In this document: piece by piece, positions 23,095-34,801 of the stretch
Layout of the letters: every line of letters begins with the position of its first letter
Numbering within the stretch: position 1 is the stretch's first letter
Origin: Ailurus styani
Taxonomy: Eukaryota; Chordata; Mammalia; Carnivora; Ailuridae
Reading direction: 5' to 3'
Assembly (NCBI GenBank): GCA_002007465.1
Contig: LNAC01000032.1
Coordinates: 1,621,297 to 1,685,296 of the forward strand
DNA length: 64,000 nt
Notes under the pieces: model-generated
The model's database searches: none
Told to the model about the DNA's origin: nothing
Seen by the model: the letters and a program-made list of their open reading frames with translations, nothing else
Made by a program: the position numbers and the translations under genes

Positions 23095-23285
23095 TTCTCT
23101 TTTAAAATTGTTTTTATTGTTTTATTTATTGTTACTGTTATTGTTTATTTATTTGTTTTTGTAGTTTTAAGTTAGTTAATTCCACTTAGTTAACATAACA
23201 GTGTGTATTAGATTCAGGTGTAGAATTCAGTTATTCATCACTTACATAAAACACCCAGTGTTCATCACAACAAGTGCAATCTAAA
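23095..23285 (-). mobile_element. LINE-1 3' end fragment
   Basis: 'agttagttaattccacttag', 'ttaacataacagtgtgtatt' and 'cacccagtgttcatcacaac' is the antisense terminal part of a carnivore L1, preceded by a T/A-rich tail zone. The 5' end is truncated at about 23285. Confidence 0.8.
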
Positions 23286-23464
23286 ATTTTCTAATATCTA
23301 CAGTTGAAAAGTAAAAACAAGTAAAATTAATTTTAATAATATATTTTATTTAATGCAATGTATCTAAAATACTCTTTTCAACAATCAAGAAAAACATAAA
23401 TAATGAGATTTTTAAATTCTTTTTTTCATATTAAGGCTTCAAAATTAGCAGAGCCACCTCTTTA

Positions 23465-23532
23465 TCTCTCTCTTTTTAAATATAGGTGACACACAATGTT
23501 ACATTAGTTTCAGGTGTAAAGCATAGTCATTT
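23465..23532 (-). mobile_element. short LINE-1 3' fragment
   Basis: 'ggtgacacacaatgttacat' and 'tagtttcaggtgtaaagcat' match an antisense L1 terminus. Only ~65 bp. Confidence 0.55.
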
Positions 23533-23616
23533 GGTATGTCCTCTTAAGAGCTTGTCCTATGGGTTGAATGTGATTGTCTAATTTTATTTCCAAATAATTT
23601 GAAATAAAATTGTTAG

Positions 23617-23866
23617 AAATATGAACTTTTATTTTGTTTCATGGTTTCATTTTTGGGGATCAGGAAGGAGACAGACCATAAGAGACTCTTAATCTCACGA
23701 AACAAACTGAGGGTTGCTGAGGGGTGGGTGGGGAGGGAGAGGGTGGATGGGTGATGGACATTGGGGAGGGTATGTGCTATGGTGAGTGCTGTGAAAGGTG
23801 TAAGCCTGATGATTCACAGACCTGTACCCCTGGGGCAAATAATAATAATAAAAAAATATGAACTTT
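23617..23866 (+). mobile_element. young 5'-truncated carnivore LINE-1 3' end
   Basis: 'agagactcttaatctcacga', 'aacaaactgagggttgctga', 'gacattggggagggtatgtg' and 'gattcacagacctgtacccc' are followed by an A-rich tail. A 13-bp target duplication 'aaatatgaacttt' is exact at 23617-23629 and 23854-23866. The body is about 225 bp, all 3' UTR. Confidence 0.92.
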
Positions 23867-24109
23867 CTTTCACTACCATTATGCTAAAACTCATTCCTAG
23901 TAAATATTGTGCCTTGAAATATTAAGTAATGATGGTTTGAAACTGTTATTATTAGCAAGATATTTAAAATTATTTGTTATTTCTTTTTTATGTAATTTCT
24001 TTAAAAATAACTTTTTGGATATGAATTACAACTCAATGGTTCAGTAATATATAATTTATAAATAAATATATATTATGAGTGCAGGTTCAAAATTGAAAGG
24101 GATTCATGA

Positions 24110-24680
24110 TCAAAAATGTTTTATGTAAGGCCACTGGCATATAGGATAAAGTCCAAATAGTTCAGATTAGTTTTTAAGGTTATCTTTTCCTGTATATTAA
24201 CCCCACTGAAGCTATCAGTATTTCCCCCATGGTTCTTCCAAGTTAAGGCCACCAATGAATGCCGGATTTTCCTTCTTGTTTCCTTGCATCCCATGTACCA
24301 AATTTCTCATGTCTGTAATTTTCCTTAAACCTATTTTCATGTTTGCTTCTCTCCTTCATCTGTTCAGCTATAGAAATAATATTCATCCTTTAGGATTCAG
24401 TACAATTTCTACCTCCCAGATATCACACCTGAATGACTACTCCATCTTATATTTCTGTCTTTCCAGCCTGAATTCTTATATTATTTTTCTGTGCTATTTA
24501 TTTTGACCTCTACTTATAGGCTATCTTTTACTATTATTTATCTTTACTATTACTATTATTTTTAGGGTATGCTCTGTTTTCCCAACCAAATTTTAAATAT
24601 CTTGAAAGCAGGGACTTCCTATGTATTTTGTGTGAACTTTTAGTGCTTATTATCATGTAGAGAACTACATAATATTATAT
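24110..24680 (+). mobile_element. L2-like LINE relic
   Basis: 'ctggcatataggataaagtc' occurs early. Further on come 'ggattcagtacaatttctac' and 'tcttgaaagcagggacttcc'. The order follows the 3' part of L2 (gacccagctcaaatgtcacc ... cttgagggcagggac). Strongly diverged. Confidence 0.5.
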
Positions 24681-25324
24681 AAATAAGTACTAGGATTTAA
24701 ATACTCCTTTTTAAAAAAAAATTCAATCATTCTCATCAGTAGGACCTATCTTAGTCTCTATGGTCTTGAGGGATTTTATTGATTAATATGTATATGTTTT
24801 GTGGAAAGATGAGTTTAATAAATAATTGCTTGAATTTTCTCTTATCTCATCTCAGAACTCCACAGTTCTTTTGCTCTTCAACAACTTTGTCTTTGTAAGA
24901 GAGAGGGACAATTAAGACTTAATACACTTGGCCAAGTCTATATAACCTCTCATAACTTGTTATTTCTGTATGACAATCCAGCAGGAATGGAAATATAGTG
25001 TGGTTTAGTAGCAGAAATGCTGTCACATCGTGGAGGTGAAAAGACAGCATTTGACATCTGTTAAGGGAATGGGACCAATTTCACAAATCAAAGCCCAGCT
25101 TGGCCTGGGTTCCAGTGTCATCACATCAATAATCACCATTTAATTCACATTTTGTGTGTGTTAATCATAAATTGTCTTCTTCGAACAATTCTGTGTTATC
25201 TCTCTAGAACATTTATTTTTTTTAGCCTTGAGGAAAATGAGAAGTTATTTTATAATATATGTTACATTTGCACATTACAACTGGGACTTGAGTGAAAAAT
25301 TACAGAAAAATTATAGAAATTATT
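24681..25324. other. unassigned sequence
   Basis: Nothing recognised. Confidence 0.35.
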
Positions 25325-25535
25325 TGACAAAATAAGATACTAAATGGGGGTTGGGGAGTTGCTGTTTAATGGGTACAGATTTTCAGTTTTGCAAAATGAA
25401 AAGAGTTCTGGAGATGAATGATGGTGATGTTTACACCGACATGTGCAGGTACTTAGTACAGCTGCACTGTACACTTCAAAATGGTTAAGGTGGTAAGATT
25501 TATGTGTATTTTGCCATAATTAAAGATAAAACAAG
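25325..25535 (+). mobile_element. old LINE-1 (L1M) 3' UTR
   Basis: 'ctggagatgaatgatggtga', 'cactgtacacttcaaaatgg' and 'ttaaggtggtaagatttatg' is the sense 3' end of L1M elements. The end is near 'ccataattaaagat' at ~25530. Confidence 0.75.
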
Positions 25536-25582
25536 ATGAGGGGGGAAAAGAATAAAACTAAAAAAGTTATGCTTTATTTCAC

Positions 25583-25720
25583 TTACTCTCGAACTTGGTT
25601 GTACGTCAAAATCACCTGAAGAACTTTCATGAAATGCACATCTCCAGGCCTCCTGGGACCTATTGAATCATGCTCCTCAGCCTTGGAGTCTGTGTTTTGT
25701 GATATTCCCAGTTTGGAAGT
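25583..25720 (+). mobile_element. MER20-like hAT DNA transposon fragment
   Basis: 'ctcgaacttggttgtacgtc', 'aaaatcacctgaagaacttt' and 'catctccaggcctcctggga' follow the MER20/MER5-like order (caaactt...tcagaatcacctgga...ggccccaccc). Probable assignment. Confidence 0.55.
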
Positions 25721-26497
25721 CCCCTGCTCCCCCTGCTCCCTGTTTCACACATTGTTACAGCACACAAGTCTTACCGTGATTTTACAAGTTCTATAAGGAA
25801 TACTGGTCTGGGGCAGACAAGCTGGATGGGACCTCGGATACAAGCTTCTTGGATTTTCTCTCCTTCGAAGGAGACTTGGGTGATTGGATAGCAGACAGTC
25901 CCCAGAAATCACCATTGTAAGGTTACTTCGATGTACCATGGGCCCTTGTTTTAGTCTAGCATGAACGTAGTCATTGACCTATTCTACAATGCCCAGCAAG
26001 ATAGTGGTCTCATCATGATGAGTTCCCAGGACTAGCTTAACTCTCAAGTGTAACTGCAGTGCTAAGTGCCCACCATGATTTACTGGCAGAGATATTCCCA
26101 GGAGAGGCAGAGACTCAGTTACTAAAAGAGAATATAGCATATATCTAGATACCAAAGGAGGCATTTCAGGGAATAATTTTGCCATTTCTCCTCATTTTTG
26201 ACAATTGCAATTCTATATAAGGTTTTATTTTCCCCCATAGGGTTTGAAATCATTTAAATTGAATAGCACATAAATTATGAGTGTTTCCATACCTAGCCTT
26301 TTATTTATGCAAGTGTTTGGGAATTGCCTTTAAGCTTGTGGTGCATACAGACAGGATCAATATACACTGTTTCCCACTCACCTGCTGATTATGGCCACCA
26401 TACAGCGCCACATATCACATTCAATAATATACTTTTTACTAATTGGGTCCATGTTGTACATGGGTACATGATATAAATGTGCAATATCTCAAATAAA
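25721..26497. other. unassigned sequence
   Basis: Nothing recognised. The two short minus-strand frames here (25745-25939 and 25979-26185) have no known features. Confidence 0.35.
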
Positions 26498-26745
26498 AGG
26501 AACTAACATTTACTGTTTTTAAGTACTAAGTGATCGTTAGTCCATTTAGTTCTCATATCAACCCTCTGAGTTTTGTTTTACTGTCCTATTTTATTCCCTG
26601 TTACTGATGAAGAATCTAAAGCTCAGAGAGTAACTTCTCTGCGGTCACCCAACTAAAAAATGATGGAGCTGTGTTTATGTGCCACATTGGATTTGTCTGA
26701 ATCCAAAATCAATGATTTTTCTACTTTAGCATACTGTTTCAACTA
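26498..26745 (-). mobile_element. MIR SINE, antisense
   Basis: 'gaactaacatttactg', 'agttctcatatcaaccctct', 'gatgaagaatctaaagctca' and 'gcggtcacccaactaaaaaa' reproduce the antisense MIR core in order. Nearly full length. Confidence 0.8.
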
Positions 26746-28841
26746 GAATTTAGTTATGCATCAATAACCAATCCTCTCTTTGAATATTAGAGAGAATAGC
26801 AGACCAAATTATGACCAAAAAATGCTGAGGTTTTATTGTGCTTCATAAATGTTTATTTTAAGCAGCACATACTAAGGAATGAAGTCCTAATACTTCCTAA
26901 TACTCAAATGTATCAAAACATTTGAGAATATTTAATGGCTAGGAAATAACACATTGTATGAGTATAATGTTCTGCCTGATCAAGAGTGATTCTTTTTCAG
27001 TATTTTGAAGCTTTTCATCTCTTTCTCCATTTCTGTAATTGCTCTCACTTAATTCTTTAATGAATGAAAAAATGAGTTGAGAAAGTGAGAATGCAAAAGG
27101 GAAGTGAAGAGAGAAGTATCCTGTGAGGTTGTGTCCCATAGCTTTTAAAATGGAACTTATTAGGTCATCTTATCTACTTTTTGGAATAAATACAATAGAC
27201 ATTGTGTTAGACTGTAACAGATGGATGGTACAGTTTAGTTTCTTTTGTCCTTAAAACAAGAAGTGCTGCTTCACTTTGGAACATTATCAAAATGTGCACT
27301 GGTTTGAGTTCGTACTACATTCTAACGTCATTATTGTGCTTTGTTTTTACTGTCAGTACAGGACATGGTGATATGGTACTGAAATATTCTTGAATTCTTT
27401 TCTCAAATCAGAGCAGACCAGGTTAGGAAATGTTGCTTTACCTTCTTGTTTTTCCAGGAATGAATTTAAGATGTTGAATCTCATTGTTTGCAAATACAGT
27501 CTGACTCCTTATAAGTCTTGATTTAAAAGAAGGTATATAGAAAATGAAGTAAATCGGTCTCTAAAGAATCAATTTGTCTTCTTTCAGAAAGAATGTCAAC
27601 GTTTATAGAGAAAGTATGTTTTTCATTTGGATGCTTTTATATACTTGCTTACCACAAGGCTTATGAAAGAAATTTGGATTTTTTAATACCTCTTTTCGTG
27701 TCAGTTAACAAAGTAATGAAATTCCCACATACTTGTGTTTTCCCTAAAAATGAATACTACCACGTAACAAAGCACATAGGAAATAATTACAGAGTTCAGT
27801 GAATGAGAACAAAACTTGTATTAGAATAGGAATTGGAGTCATTATGTGCATCTTGTTCCATCTTTTTTTTCCTCCAAAGGTGGAACTCTTAATATGCAGT
27901 ATTTTTAAAGTTACAAAATACTGCTTATGAATAGTCTTACCAGAAAAATGGCAAATGTTTTTATTTGATGTTGAAATCATGTGCAATGACTCATTCTTTC
28001 TATGTTTATATCTACTAACAATTACAGTTTTCATCTTATCTGTCTTCTGGGGCTTCAAGAGGGAAAAATCTGTCCCCTATTTTTCCTACCAGAGTCACTC
28101 CATCTCCACTTTACACTTTAATGGAGACAGAGTATTGATTTCAAGTGCTGAAAATTGATGATGATTACAACAAAAATAATGATGCTAAAATACCTTACTA
28201 ACAACTACCAGCCTTCTCAGACAATGATCATGGGCACAAGAACCTCAGGACTAATAATTTCATAGAGAAATAAAGTGCAAAATGGTCAGTTTTATACTCC
28301 ATAAGTACTTCATTTAAGAAGATGTATTGAAATTGCCTATTTTAGTCTCAATTTTTGAAGATGCATTCAGGGCAGCTTTAGACTGAGGACAAAAAATATA
28401 CCCATTGAGAGAAATCAGCTGTTCAGTACCCTTCAATCTGTACTTAGCAGAAAGTTCCTGTAATTTAGAAGTGTTACTTCCTGAGAATGGTCTTTTCCCA
28501 TTCACTGGGGATAAATCTGTGTATTGAATGGACTATCTAGATGACAGCAACTGCTTTGAAAAAATTCGTGTAATCATTAGTGATGTAATTACCATCGTGG
28601 TTTGTTCCTTGAGGGATAGCATTCTGCTACCTGCCATCCCTCCTCACATGCATTGTAGGAATAAAGTTTAAATTTATACATCCTTTTGACAGCTCTTAGG
28701 AAAGCAGTTTCCCATCTGCAGACATAGCTTCTTTTGGAAAGAGTGGTCTTGTTAGGAGGAATTACATCTCAAAATACTTTTGCTTAATTTGTTGTTGTTA
28801 TTCTAGAGGAAAAATTGGGGTTTTCTTTTAAAAAAAATTCT
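26746..28841. other. unassigned sequence, repeat-poor
   Basis: About 2.1 kb without a recognised interspersed repeat. There are several overlapping short frames on both strands (27593-28158), none with protein-family character. Confidence 0.35.
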
Positions 28842-28997
28842 GGGGGTACCTGGGTGGCTCAGTCGTTAAGCATCTTCCTTCTGCTCAGGTCATGATCCCA
28901 GAGTCCTGGGATTGAGCCCCGCATCAAGCCCCGCATTGGGCTCCTCGCTCAGCGGGAAGCCTCCTTCTCCCTCTCTTGTGTTCCCCCTGCTTGTGTT

Positions 28998-29052
<55 letters not shown>

Positions 29053-29085
29053 AAATAAATAAATAAATAAAATCTTTAAAAAAAT
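28842..29085 (+). mobile_element. Can-SINE with expanded (TC)n
   Basis: Head 'gggggtacctgggtggctca', then 'agtcctgggattgagcccc', a locally duplicated 'agccccgcat' motif (28915-28936), a pure (CT)n array at 29002-29048 and the tail 'gtcaaataaataaataaa'. Flanks 'aaattctg' and 'aaatcctg' are a short imperfect duplication. The frame 28924-29151 is only its antisense. Confidence 0.93.
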
Positions 29086-29481
29086 CCTGTAAGTATTAAG
29101 CAAATGTGATAAATAAATAGGCTTCTTCAAGCTGTCAGGACACTTGGCCAAGAATCAAACACAGTTAATTTATACTCCATAAGTACTACATTTAATATGG
29201 TTTAATATATTCATCAAGAAATTCCCGATTATAGTAAAAAGGGGGATAAAATCATATTTTTAATCTTTTGCTATGTTTTTCTATCCAAAAATGATAGGAA
29301 ATTAGTAGAACTAGATTATTTGGCTATTCAAGTCTGTGTTTTTGCTTCTTTGCTGTTAGGTAGAAATCTTCCTGTCTTGGAATTAGGCCAATTCAAGTAG
29401 AGATGGACCATTTTACCTTTATTATTAATTGCTGTAGAAGGAAAGTTTTATTATTTTCAACTGTTAACATACCTCTTTAAT
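29086..29481. other. unassigned sequence
   Basis: Nothing recognised. Confidence 0.35.
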
Positions 29482-29493
29482 AAAGATATGATA

Positions 29494-29684
29494 GGGGCTC
29501 CTGGGTGGCTCAGTTGTTTGTGTCCAACTCTTGGTTTTGGCTCAGGTCATGATCTCAGAGTCATGAGATCAAATCTCACATTGGGCTCCATGTTTGGCAG
29601 GGAGTCTGCTTGAGATTCTCTCCCTCTCTCTTATACCCCCCTCCCCAATTATGTGCTCTCTCTCTCAAATAAATAAATCTTTAA
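29494..29684 (+). mobile_element. Can-SINE
   Basis: Head 'ggggctcctgggtggctcag', body 'ggctcaggtcatgatctcag' and tail 'tcaaataaataaatctttaa'. An exact duplication 'aaagatatgata' lies at 29482-29493 and 29685-29696. Confidence 0.95.
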
Positions 29685-29696
29685 AAAGATATGATA

Positions 29697-30287
29697 ACTA
29701 TGCACTCTCTACTAGTAATAAAAGATTGGACTCTGGAAGAAAAATAAAACTATTTCAATTTTTTTTGGTCTTTCTTTAGGAGCTCATATTCTCTCATGTG
29801 AAATTCTCTTTCAAAAAAATCTTTTAGAACAGAAAATAAGATAAAAATTTGTGTATCATTAAGGAGAAATTGTAACCAGAATGGAAAATTTCTCAAAATC
29901 ATATATTTTAAACTTTTATTTTAGAAGATGATTATAGCTAATAATTTATAACCTCCACTGAGTACTTTGACCACATAATTACATGGTGTAATTTAACATT
30001 ACATTTTAGGGCATTAATTAAAACCATCAATTTAAGTCAGGATAAAATGTTGAGAAATATATGAGGGGAGTAGAAGCTGAGTATCTTACTACATTAAATA
30101 AAACACTGATTAAATAGGGAGAAGAGATTATAAAAAATACCATCTTCCACCAAGTAAAATGCTGATTTGATATGTTTTAAAGACATGTCAATGCCTGAAA
30201 CAACATGATAAGAATGATCATAGAAAGTAATGTTTTCCCTCATATATTTCTAGTTTTGCATTTTGTGAATTTCATTTCGTTTCTTTC
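29697..30287. other. unassigned AT-rich sequence
   Basis: Nothing recognised. Confidence 0.35.
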
Positions 30288-30396
30288 CCCTCCCTCCCTT
30301 CTTTCCTCTTCCCTCCCTTCCTCCCTCTCTTCTTTCCTTCCTTCCTTCCTTCCTTCCTTCCTTCCTTCCTTCCTTCCTTCCTTCCTTTCTTTTTTT
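30288..30396. repeat. (CCTT)n pyrimidine microsatellite
   Basis: Imperfect 'ccctcccttctttcct' units merge into a pure (CCTT)n array at about 30333-30386. Strong strand asymmetry, with no purines on the plus strand for ~100 bp. Confidence 0.95.
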
Positions 30397-31077
30397 CTTC
30401 ATGAATCAAAAACACTGAACTTTTAATGTAAAGTCGTTAGTATAAAATCTGGTACTGGAGAGAATGGGTTGAAGTAGCATGTGGATTTTATATATCTATC
30501 CCTAGACTTATATAAACTTGCCTTGCTGTTTGTTTGCATTTGTGTGTCAGAGGCAATGAGCAAGGATCAGGAGATGCAGGGGTTTCAAGATGAAGAAGAA
30601 ATCCTAGGGAGACAGAAGTAATCCATGATGGCTTTAGCGCCCAGGCCCATGTCCAAGAACAACAGCTGGCCCCACCAAATACCTTAGAATAATTATAAAT
30701 ATATCATGGTTCTTTATACAAATGTGGAAATAATTTCGGTTTTCAATTCCAATATCATCAATAGAATATTTTTTCTTTGTAATTGTGAAATGTCTTATTT
30801 CTTAATCTTTGGTCCTCAAATAAACATATTACTACATACATATCTTGTTTGGGAGAAGTTTGATATACTTTATTTTTGTATTTCCATGTACTTTTTGATT
30901 TATCTGAGCCTTATTTTTGTTACAAGTTAATCATAGCAACTTAATCATTTATTCATCCATTCAACAAACATTATTAATTTGGGTTAGGAAATTATTTCCT
31001 GGTTTAATATGGATCAAATTGTGAAAGTAATAAAAAACAAGTTTTGTTTAGAAGGCTATATTTAATAGAATGATATG
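30397..31077. other. unassigned sequence
   Basis: Nothing recognised. A locally GC-richer part at 30545-30680 has no splice signals of note. Confidence 0.35.
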
Positions 31078-31090
31078 ATTTTGCTTTATT

Positions 31091-31283
31091 TTTTAGAAAA
31101 ATATTTATTTATTTTAGAGAGAGAGCATGGGGAGGGGCGGAGGGAAAGGAAGAAAGAGAAAGAATCTCCAATAGACTCTGCTGAGCATGGAGCTGGTGGT
31201 GGGACTCTGTCTCACAATCCTGAGACCATGACCTGAGTCAAAATCAAGAGTCGGATGTTGACTGAGCCACCCAGGAGCCCCCA
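31091..31283 (-). mobile_element. Can-SINE, antisense
   Basis: Tail 'aaaatatttatttattttag', a GA-rich part and the head 'ctgagccacccaggagcccc'. An exact duplication 'attttgctttatt' lies at 31078-31090 and 31284-31296. Confidence 0.95.
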
Positions 31284-31296
31284 ATTTTGCTTTATT

Positions 31297-32169
31297 AAGC
31301 AAAGATCTCTAGATTTAAATTTACAGCAAAGAGTGTGATATGGGGCACTAAATCTGATACCACTAATATGGGATCCTTATTTTTCTAGCTGCTATTCAGT
31401 TTTTGAGGAGAGAAGACATCCTTATTAAAGTTCTTATTAGCAGAGAAAAGTTGACTAAACACCCTACACATCGATTATTACACTCTGCTCCATACTTAAA
31501 AAGTACTGAATAAATATGATTGGGATCTTTGGGAAGAACTTGTGGAATTCTTAAATAGTAGGCTTAATTATAAGGATATTTGATTTTTTTGCATGACCTT
31601 AGAGGGTTTGTAATGGTTAAATTTTAATTTCTTTTATTGAATAATCTAATTGCAGAGGACTAACTACATTGCCTGTGTTTGATGAACATGAGTAGAGACA
31701 AAGAACACATGGTGAAATCTTTTAGAAATCTTTGCTGTCCTTTTGCTTTTCTACTCTACCCTCTTTCCTTGAAATTGCCTCATTTTAGAGGACTGTCAAA
31801 GTATGTGAATAATTCAAGAAATATATTTCTCCATGTTCATGGTTCACATTTTTCCTGAAAAGTCATTGCTCAGTATATTTAGTATCAAATACACCTTTTG
31901 GTATATCTAAAAATCATACATATATTTCTTTTTATTTTCCTATCCCTTACATGCTTTTTATTTTCCTATCCCTTATATACCAAAATAGCTCTTGATTAGA
32001 ATTATGAATACTTTCCCTTAGAAAGTTCATTGGGAATTCTTCACTTCAATCTTGTAATCACATTTACTATAATTATAACTTACATATTGCAAGTTTAAGA
32101 AATGTCTTCCTTTCCTAATTCCCATGGCATGTAGAGCACATTTCATTCTGTCTGCTTTTGCTACTGAAT
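31297..32169. other. unassigned AT-rich sequence
   Basis: No interspersed repeat is recognised. It includes the small tandem duplication at 31928-31975. Confidence 0.35.
31928..31975. repeat. 26-bp tandem duplication
   Basis: A 22-base string starting 'ctttttattttcctatccc' occurs at 31928-31949 and again, unchanged, at 31954-31975. The identity suggests a recent tandem duplication. Confidence 0.9.
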
Positions 32170-33204
32170 ATATGTTTTTTTTAACTGACAACTTTATTTC
32201 TTAGAGCAGTTTTTGGTTCATAGCAAAATTAAGTGCGAAATACAGAGGTATCCTATATAACCCTGTTCACCCTTCCACTACTCCCCCTACACACAACTCC
32301 CCCCACTATGGATATTGTGCACTAGAGTGGTACATTTGGTGCAATTGATGGAGCTACACTGACACATTATCATCACCCAAAGTCCATAGTTGATGTTAGG
32401 GCTTACTCTTGGTGTTGTACATTTTATGGGTGTTGACAAGTATATAATGACATGTAACCACCATTATAGTATCATATAGAATAGTTTCATTGCCCTAAAA
32501 ATTCCTCTGTACTCTGCCTATTCATCCTTCCATTCCTTCTAAGTCCTGGAAATCACTATTTTTTTTTTTACTTTCTCCGTAATTTTGCCTTTTCCCAAAT
32601 GTCATGTAGTTGGAATCATATAATATGTAATCTTTTTAGATTGGCTTCTTTTACTTAGTAGTATGCGTTTAAGGTTTTTTCATGTCCTTTCATGGCTTAA
32701 CAACTAATTTCTTCTTATCCCTGAATAATATTCTGTTGTCTAGATGTACCACAATTTATCATTTCACCTCCTGAAGGACATCTTGGATATTTCTAAGTTT
32801 TGACAGTTATGAACATAGTGTCTATAAACATCTGTGTGCAGGTATTTTGTGGACATAATTTTTCACCTTCATTTGGGTAAATACCAAGGAGTAAGTTTGC
32901 TGGATCATACGGCAAGAGTATTTAGTTTTGAAAGAAACTGAAAAACTTTATTCCAAGGTGGAATTCCAAAATTCCATTTTTCATTCACATCAGCACTGAA
33001 TGAGAGTTACTGTTGCTCCACCTCCTCATCAGCATTTAGTGTTGTCAGTGTTTTGAATGTTGGCTTTTTTAGTAGGTAGTAAGTATAGTAGTATCCCATT
33101 GTTGTTTTAATTTGCAATTGCCTATTGATGTATGATTTCATATGCATACTTACCATCTGTATATCATTGGTGAAGTATCTGTTCAGGTCTTTGGCCCATT
33201 TTTA

Positions 33205-33397
33205 TTTATTTTTATTTGTTTTTAAAAAATATTTTGTTTATTCATTTGAGAGAGAGTGAGAGAGACAAAGAACACAAGCAGGAAGGGTGGCAGAAGAAGG
33301 CTCCTCACTGAGCAGAGAGCCCGATCCCAGGACCCTGAGATACAGACCCGAGCCCAAGGCCGTCGCTTAACCAACTGAGTCCACCCCGGCACCCCAG
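33205..33397 (-). mobile_element. Can-SINE in the L1M
   Basis: Tail 'aaaaaatattttgtttattc' and head 'ccaactgagtccaccccggc'. An exact 15-bp duplication 'tttggcccattttta' lies at 33190-33204 and 33398-33412. Confidence 0.95.
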
Positions 33398-33412
33398 TTT
33401 GGCCCATTTTTA

Positions 33413-33810
33413 AATTGGATTGTTCATTTTCTTATTGTTGCTTTTAAGAGTTCTTTGTATATTTTGTATAATAGCCCTTTATCAGATCTCTTTTACAAAT
33501 ATCTTCTCCTAATCTGTAGCTAACTTTCTCATTCTATTGACATTATCTTTTTCAGGGCAGGGTTTTTATTTTTAATGAACTCCAGCTTATCAGTTATTTC
33601 TTTAATGGATTGTGCCTTTGGTGTTGAATTTAAAAAGTCATTACCATACCTAAGGTTATCTAGGTTTTCTCTTATGTTATCTTCTAGGAGTTTTATAGTT
33701 TTGTATTTTACATTTAAGTATGTGATCCATTTTGAGTTAATTTTAGTGAAAGTTTTGTGTTTTTTTTGTTTTTTTTTTTGTATGTGGCCATCCAGTTCTT
33801 TCTGCACCAT
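33413..33810 (-). pseudogene. L1 ORF2 C-terminal remnant
   Basis: The minus-strand frame at 33529-33810 contains TKINSKWITYLNVKYKTIKLL and NDFLNSTPKAQSIKEITDK. This is the known segment just upstream of the ORF2 C-terminal zinc-knuckle region. The frame is closed on both sides, so it is a relic. Confidence 0.8.
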
Positions 33811-34166
33811 TTGTTAAGAGACTATCTTTCCTCCATTGATTGCATTTGCTCCTTTGTCAAATATCAGTTGACTGTATTTATGTTGAGTCTATTTCTAGGC
33901 TCTCTATTATGTTCCATTGATCTATTTATCTATTCTTTCACCAATATGAACTGACTTGATTACTGTAGCTTTACAGTAACTCTTGAAGTTGGGTAGTGTC
34001 AGTTCACTAACTTAATTCTTCTTTAATATGGCTTCACTATTTTGGGTCTTTTGACTTTCCATATAAACTTTAGAATCAGTTTGTTGATAACCACAGCATA
34101 TTGCTGGGATCTTGATTTGGATTGTGTTGAATCTATAGATCAAGTTGGAAAACTGATACTGAGACC

Positions 34167-34301
34167 TTGAGTCTTTTTATCCATGAGCATGGATTATCTC
34201 TCCCCTTATTTAGTTCTTCTTTGATATCNCTTGACAATATTGAGTCTTTTTATCCATGAGCATGGATTATCTCTCCCCTTATTTAGTTCTTCTTTGATAT
34301 C
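34167..34301. repeat. 62-bp exact duplication abutting a single N
   Basis: The string starting 'ttgagtctttttatccatga' and ending 'cttctttgatatc' occurs at 34167-34228 and 34240-34301 without a mismatch, with an N at 34229 in between. It lies in L1 ORF2, where the consensus has it once. This suggests an assembly join artefact. Confidence 0.85.
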
Positions 34302-34407
34302 TTTCATCAGAATTTTATAGTTTTTCTCATATAGATCTTTATATTTTGTTAGATTTATACCTAAGTATTTAAATTTTTAAATGCAAACATACATGGTAAT
34401 AGTTTTT

Positions 34408-34605
34408 TTTTTAAAGATTTTATTTATTTATTTGACACAGAGAGATCAGATCACAAATAGGCTGAGAGGCAGGCAGAGAGAGAGAGACGAGGAAGCAGGC
34501 TCCCTGCTGAGCAGAGAGCCCGATGTGGGCCTCGATCCCAGGACCCTGAGATCATGACCTGAGCTGAAGGCAGAGGCATTAACCCATTGAGCCATCTAGG
34601 CGCCC
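34408..34605 (-). mobile_element. Can-SINE in the L1M (mustelid-type variant)
   Basis: Tail 'aaagattttatttatttatt', 'gcaggctccctgctgagcag' and 'gcattaacccattgagccat'. The duplication 'atggtaatagttttt' / 'atggtagtagttttt' lies at 34393-34407 and 34606-34620. Confidence 0.95.
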
Positions 34606-34751
34606 ATGGTAGTAGTTTTTAATTTAAAATTCTATTTGCTCATTGCTAGTACATAATAAAGTGATTTTATATATTTATTTTTGATTGATTGATTTTTGTA
34701 TATTAACCTTATATCCTTCAACATTGTTATAAATGCTTATTAGTTCCAGGA

Positions 34752-34801
34752 GTTTTTGTTGTTGTTGTTGTTGTTGTGGTGGTGGTGGTTGTTGTTGTTG
34801 A
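34752..34801. repeat. (GTT)n/(GGT)n trinucleotide repeat
   Basis: 'ttgttgttgttgttgttg' is followed by 'tggtggtggtggttgttg' within the L1. Confidence 0.9.

Noticed and set aside
29002..29048. CRISPR-like or satellite array
   Set aside because: It is a simple (CT)n dinucleotide run inside a SINE. No spaced repeats of that kind exist in the window.
28924..29151. Frame with long RE dipeptide repeat (also 44970-45173)
   Set aside because: It is a translation of the (GA)n/(TC)n part of a Can-SINE.
30205..30426. Frame with repeated SFLP/PSFL units
   Set aside because: It is a translation of the (CCTT)n microsatellite.
34408..34605. tRNA-like SINE heads as functional tRNA genes
   Set aside because: The tRNA-derived heads in all SINE copies lack an intact cloverleaf and are followed by the SINE body and A-tail.
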